Assembly (NCBI RefSeq): GCF_025698545.1
Contig: NC_068570.1
Location: 5,642,001-5,706,000 of the forward strand
Direction: 5' to 3'
DNA length: 64,000 bases
Source: Gossypium raimondii
Taxonomy: Eukaryota > Streptophyta > Magnoliopsida > Malvales > Malvaceae
The notes under the pieces: model-generated
What the model was told of the DNA's origin: nothing
The model's input: the letters and a program-made list of their open reading frames with translations, nothing else
Database searches by the model: none
Translations under genes and position numbers: made by a program
Part shown: positions 59,167 through 64,000 of the stretch, piece by piece
Position numbering within the stretch: the stretch's first letter is position 1
How the letters are laid out: each line of letters begins with the position of its first letter

Positions 59167-60302
59167 GGGAAGGGGATTTGGGGGGGAATTCGATTAGATG
59201 GGGCGTTTGATGAGGGAAGGGGGTTGTTGGTAAGTGAAAAGACAGGTGTTTTAGTCGAAGTAGTGGGTTTTTCTTGATGACGGTTTTTGGAGCAAGAAAT
59301 CACCGATGTTCATCTCGGTTGGCTTTTATTTATCCCTTCCTTTTTCTTTTCCCAAATTTAACCCTTTGTTTATCCAGTTTTATCCTTTATTATTTATTTT
59401 CCTTTTGCACTCTATTTTTTTTTTTGTTTTGCCAAACTTAACTCAGGAGTATCTCTTACAGGGTATGGGAATCTGCTATATTGCATGCTCCTACAAACAT
59501 TTTTGTGAACAGTTAATAATTCTCAATTCAATTCAACCATTATTAACTCTTTTTCCTTGGCCTTAAGAAATTGAAGGTGAATGATTTGGGGCGTTCACCA
59601 TTAATGTTGGTTTTTAGTCCAAACTTTTATTCTGATCCAAGTCTCTAGTTGTTCATTTTGATTTTGTTTGTACATTATACTATTTGATTTCACTTATAGC
59701 TATAAATTACTATGAATGTAGGTCATAAATGTTGTAATTTAAATTTCTAACTTTTTGAAGGCTCAAGTTACTAACAAGTACTAAAGCTGGAATCTCACTA
59801 GTATACACCAGGTAAAGTTTATTTAGCCTTTAAATGGAAAATGAGGGATAACCAAGAAAAAAACAATCCCAAGAATGGGAAGCAAAAATCTGAATATATA
59901 TATATATATATATTCAATTATTTTTACTTGGAAGTAACTTCCACTGTAATATCAAGTAGGGTGAAACTACAAAAGCCTCTATTTAGCAAAACTTAGCTGA
60001 AATTGGGTTTCTAGGAAAAAAATAATTGATTGAGATCCTAAATATCAGAAATACGTCTTATCTCCAAATGCATCACAAAAGTTGGATGATCATAAACAAA
60101 CTGATAAATGCATAAACCAAAAAAAAAGGAAAGAAAAGAAGCCCCATTTTCACTCAGAATTGCTGCTCAATATGTATGAGAAACTCCAAGTTGGGAGCCA
60201 TTTTAGATGCTTTACATCTGACATGCAACTAATTGCTCTGTGCTCCATGCAATGCCGAACAAAAATCTGGTACTCTGAGCTGAATCAATCAAACTTGAAA
60301 TA
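59167..60302. other. Region between RING and SEC24 genes
   Basis: 59167-59305 holds the leader and promoter of the minus-strand RING gene (A/C-rich on the coding strand). A short (TA)n run lies at 59894-59913. 60080-60302 is probably the 3' UTR of SEC24. No further gene seen. Confidence 0.5.
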
Positions 60303-63300
60303 TTACGACATTTTCATTTGGATTTGCCGATGAATATGTACGAGAAACTCGACATAAGAGGGACCGCTTGCATTCTTGTCTTCTACCATGCATGAGAAGA
60401 ACAGCATTCCTGGAAAATGTAACAATTTCAAGTCATGACAATGTCATAATTGCACAATACACCTAGTCAACCTATCCACATGTATTTTGGCTAATATTCC
60501 ACACAGGTTATTTTTCAAGCAGTATCATAGTTTGCATGAGAGGGAAAGTTTTATGCACTGACCTGATGGATCCCCTTTCTTGCACAATGTCAAGCTGTGA
60601 AACAATATAAAGATTAAATGCAATTAACAGAGATATACTTCAATTTTTCTATTAAATAAATGGAATAAAGCTTTGGTTTATGAATAAAGTAAAACTAAAG
60701 AAAGAACCATTAATCATACCGGAGATAGGAACATCTTTGGCGCCGAACCACATTTACTACATCGTTGAACTTCTTTGATAATGGATTGTCATATTGCTGA
60801 ATCACAAACTGAACGTACAGAAATGTTGACAAAAGGGCGTAAGTGTCCGTATTAGGCATGCGAAAGGGTCAAGACACAGAATAACAATGAACAACTTATT
60901 ACAAGTTAATATTCCCATCCTTTTCCATAGTTCCTTCCAAACTTATTACAGGAGATTCACTAACCCAATAATCCTAACAATTGAATCCAAGGCCACTTAT
61001 TTGAGTGTCATACTATTAAGTTACCAAGCAGAAGACCTTTCAAGACACTTATCATCCAACAAAAAAATCACATACTCCCATAAATCACAAAGAGAAATTC
61101 ACACTATTAAAACAAAAAGGAAACAAATAATGCAAGACCAAATCCCATCATAAAAGGAGTTTAAAAGCCACTAAAATCAAAACATGGATGTGACCGATTC
61201 AATATATAATGAGCAATCTGACTTATAGCATTTAATAGCGGAATTATTTAAATTAGGGTAACAATAATACATTTGCTTATCAAGGCCAATGCATAAATCT
61301 GACCAGGCTGGAAAAACAAATTGAGATGCTCAATAATTTCTGTGATTATGGGCATTCTCACAAGTTGTTTCTTTTTAAATTAACCTGTTAATGAGGATTT
61401 ATGTAGACATACACAAATTGAGATGACCAATAATTTCTGTGATTATGGGCATTCTCACAAGTTGTTTCTTTTTAAATTAACCTGTTAATTGAGATGCTCA
61501 ATAATTTCTGTGATTATGGGCATTCTCACAAGTTGTTTCTTTTTAAATTAACCTGTTAATGAGGATTTATGTAGACTTACACACTTCAGGAAAAGAAGAA
61601 GAAGAAGAAGAAGAAGAAGAAGAAGAAGGAGAAGAAGAAGAAGAAGAGAAAACCTGAGTAGGGGCTTCATCAACTGAGGTAAAGCCAAAAAGTTGTTGCA
61701 AGATACTTGAATCCACTGAGCTCCCAAAATATATTAAAGCATCCTCACCATTCTCCAGAAAATAGATTCCATCATCGCTGACATGTTCACTAGATAGAGG
61801 GATTATAGGAGGAAGAACAGACTCATCTTCTTCCTGTCAAACAAGCATAAACTGTCTGTTAGCATGGTTGAAATACTCTGGACTGTAAAACTAGAAATAT
61901 TTACCTTTGTACTAAGGTTGTGAATAGCAAACATCCTGGGGTAAACCAATGGCACTGCCAAAGGAGTAGAAAGAGAGGAAACATAATTGAACCAGAAGGA
62001 ACGGTCATCTATTCTGCCATCATTCCGCAATCCTGTACTCTTTATTAGTGCTGGAAAAAAGAAAAAGGGAAAAAAAAAAAAAAAGCACCAACATTATCAA
62101 CCAATGGAAAACATTTAATTTTTTTTTCTTAAGATGACTGAACCACTGCCATAGTATATTCCAGAATGGTAGAGAGAAGAAGAGTTTGAAGATGCAGGTT
62201 GACTCAAGATAATAATAATGGAAGAGAATGAGATATCCAATAATCTAAGAATGAAATCAGGTATATAATTAGCAAAAAAACATATATACCAAGGGTGTAC
62301 AGGGGAAGTAGCTTAAGGGCCTCAGGAAGAATAAGCTGCCCAGAGGATGATACAGTGGCGCAAAATTTACGATACGAAAACAAAATGTTGATGCAAAGAT
62401 TTGTCACTTGTTCCCTCACTTGCACAAGTGGGCTTGTAGGAATTTCAATGGCAGCTGCATTCAAGGTAAATTAGAAAAAGGCAATACATGGTCAGTAAAG
62501 AAAAATACCTCAAAAACTTTTTCAGATAAAAAACCAACACCTCATATGTATAGAAAAGATCGATTCATAATTTGAAAAACCATGGAGACAAGGAGAATCT
62601 TCAAATAATAGTTTGAAGCAGAGAAAACATAACATAAGAGGGGAAAGAACAATTGACAGAACCAATAAACATGCACAAGCAACTCACCAAATAGGTAAAA
62701 GAAAGTAAAGAAAGATGTACAATGCAGACTCAAATACCTCGCTTTAATAAACATGCGAACTGAGTATCCAAGTCAGCAGAGCGAAACAAATTACTTAGCA
62801 TATTTGTGCATGGCAAGGATAAGTTTGTAACTCGAATTCTTCTTTGGCCATAAACAGTGGTATAGAGCAGGGCACACTGGAAGGTGAAAGCCAGAATATT
62901 ATAGAAGAGTTAGACCTATCAACTTCATGAAATTAAAAGAAAAAGAAGGAAGCATGATGGACATTAAAAGTCCAGGCAGTATTAAGTTAGAACCTGAAAA
63001 GCACATTCAGAACCATCTTGTAATTTGTCATCATGCTTTAGAGTTACCAATATACATTTGTCACAGTCAATCTGCATAACAGAAAGGATTGGTCATGAAT
63101 GAAACAAATTGATAAAAAAGTCAAATTGCTAGGCGAAACTTAATCATGTAAACAATCCCTCCTGGCAATAAAACATGCAAAACCCCTCTCAAGAAAAAGT
63201 TAATACATATAAGAAGCAAAGTAACCAAATTCATGAGTTATAAAAATATAGCCCACAGGAGCACATAAATACATATGCGGCCTGGGAGTATGTTGAATAA

Positions 63301-63959
63301 GGAATATCTCATAATTGGTTATATGATACTAAATATGAAAACTACATACAAATTGATTAAGATAAGGATTGATGTATCAGTATCTTGACCTCAGTTTTCT
63401 TCAAGTAACCAAGTTACATACACTCAACACACAAACAGATTATGAAGGTATAACTCTTCAAACAGAACGAAAACAAAGTAAAATTTAAACATGCCCATGC
63501 GGAAAAATATCTATAAACCAAACATATATCAATCAACGAAACCAACCATCTAGAAGCATTCGTATACAATATTGACTTAAATCACAACACCACAAAAATG
63601 TAAAATCTTTTTGATAAAAGATTATAGAACCATCGATTCAATTTCAAACACTACGGGAATGTAACTAATATTTTAGTAATAAATCCTTCAATACATCAAC
63701 TCACGAAATAAGACTATTCACCAGGGTAGGAGCATTTTATCCCAAATAATCACCTCTATGAAGCTTATACTTTCCTAAGCTCAACCTCTCAATCATTCTC
63801 TAATTGAGAATCAGACAAAAATTGTGGTGAAAAAATTGCTAAAAGACAATAAGGACAAATATAACACAGTATTTTTCAAAAAGCACAAACCCCAGGTAGG
63901 TCAATGTCGGTCGGAATGCGTTTGCAAAAGTTTCCAGAGTAATCTTGAACTTGAATACC
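60303..63959 (-). CDS. SEC24: SEC24-type COPII coat protein, C-terminal nine exons (5' truncated by window edge)
   Basis: Nine exons in coding order fit GT-AG rules and keep phase: 63891-63959, 62994-63071, 62738-62876, 62290-62454, 61905-62050, 61654-61833, 60720-60808, 60563-60594, 60303-60409, together 334 residues and a TAA stop. The protein reads GIQVQDYSGNFCKRIP, CILVTLKHDDKL, TVYGQRRIRVTNLSLPCTN, AAIEIPTSPLVQVREQV, FCATVSSSGQLILPEALKLL, LIYFGSSVDSSILQQLFG and ends YVEFLVHIHRQIQMKMS. This is the beta-sandwich (from GIQVQDY), helical domain and gelsolin-like repeat of SEC24, the cargo-selecting subunit of the COPII coat that buds vesicles from ER exit sites together with SEC23 and SAR1. 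The sequence is closer to the plant SEC24B/CEF type than to SEC24A, judged from memory. Zinc-finger, trunk and N-terminal disordered regions lie beyond 64000. No frame damage is seen. Confidence 0.92.
61321..61580. repeat. Triplicated segment in a SEC24 intron
   Basis: TTGAGATGCTCAATAATTTC begins copies at 61321 and 61489, and a variant (TTGAGATGACCAATAATTTC) at 61418. Each copy continues through GTGATTATGGGCATTCTCAC to AACCTGTTAAT; two also include GAGGATTTATGTAGAC. The offsets are 97 and 71 bp. The copies are nearly identical, so the expansion is recent. Confidence 0.9.
61593..61648. repeat. (GAA)n microsatellite next to a SEC24 splice donor
   Basis: About 18 GAA/AAG trinucleotides with one GGA interruption, ending within about 6 bp of the exon boundary at 61654. 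On the coding strand it is (TTC)n just downstream of the splice donor. Confidence 0.92.
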
Positions 63960-64000
63960 CTACAAGTATTCAAAAGGGAAAAAGGTCAAAGTTAAATTAC

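Noticed and set aside
60082-60333. Plus-strand frame with Lys-rich start near the SEC24 end
   Set aside because: It overlaps the SEC24 terminal exon and 3' UTR in antisense and has no motif.
1-64000. Endogenous pararetrovirus, organelle-derived DNA or rRNA genes
   Set aside because: I looked for caulimovirid motifs, plastid or mitochondrial genes and rRNA landmarks and saw none; all pol-like pieces fit copia or LINE relics.

Overview
This is nuclear DNA of a flowering plant. The genes have spliced GT-AG introns, the window is AT-rich with low gene density, it carries a eukaryotic tRNA gene with a pol III terminator, and plant transposon families dominate. The TAGCGGCG-type CACTA elements and the roughly 3.2 kb LTRs with blocks of CACACGG/CCGTGTG motifs resemble repeats I associate with cotton (Gossypium, Malvaceae). 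That genus call is recollection, not a database result.

Layout. From 1 to about 28,400 the window is transposon territory: decayed pieces of an env-like/plant-transposon protein, a LINE RNase H, and two copia polyproteins; a complete 4.23 kb CACTA element (10980-15211, 3-bp TSD GGT); a solo LTR (16748-19936); and several MITE-like elements. From 28,500 to 33,300 there is a well-preserved filament-like plant protein (FPP) gene on the plus strand (4 coding exons, 714 aa). A tRNA-Gln(TTG) gene sits at 36470-36541 and a one-exon zinc-ribbon protein gene at 38786-39121 (minus). From 39,660 to 57,400 there is a second transposon block: a minus-strand solo LTR with a perfect 5-bp TSD (39662-43019), a 7.46 kb CACTA element (about 43914-51378) whose transposase position is filled with fragments of host genes, and a third solo LTR with a perfect TSD (53413-56561) nested in an older repeat. 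The right end is genic again: a RING-H2 protein gene (58507-59166, minus) and the 3' nine exons of a SEC24-type COPII coat gene (60303-63959, minus) that continues beyond the right edge.

The most interesting structure is the CACTA element at 43914-51378. Between its subterminal hairpin arrays it carries exon-intron pieces of an LpxC deacetylase gene, an ARL1-type small GTPase exon, an RCC1-repeat protein piece, a plastid-transit-peptide-like exon and at least one unassigned exon, all on the plus strand. Its layout (hairpin array, TTTAGGG-rich tract, short array, cargo, hairpin array) is collinear with the other CACTA element at 10980-15211, where the cargo slot holds the coiled-coil C-terminus of an En/Spm-type transposon protein. 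This suggests a Pack-CACTA family that swaps host gene pieces into the transposase position. The host genes in the window are unrelated to one another; no operon or cluster logic applies.
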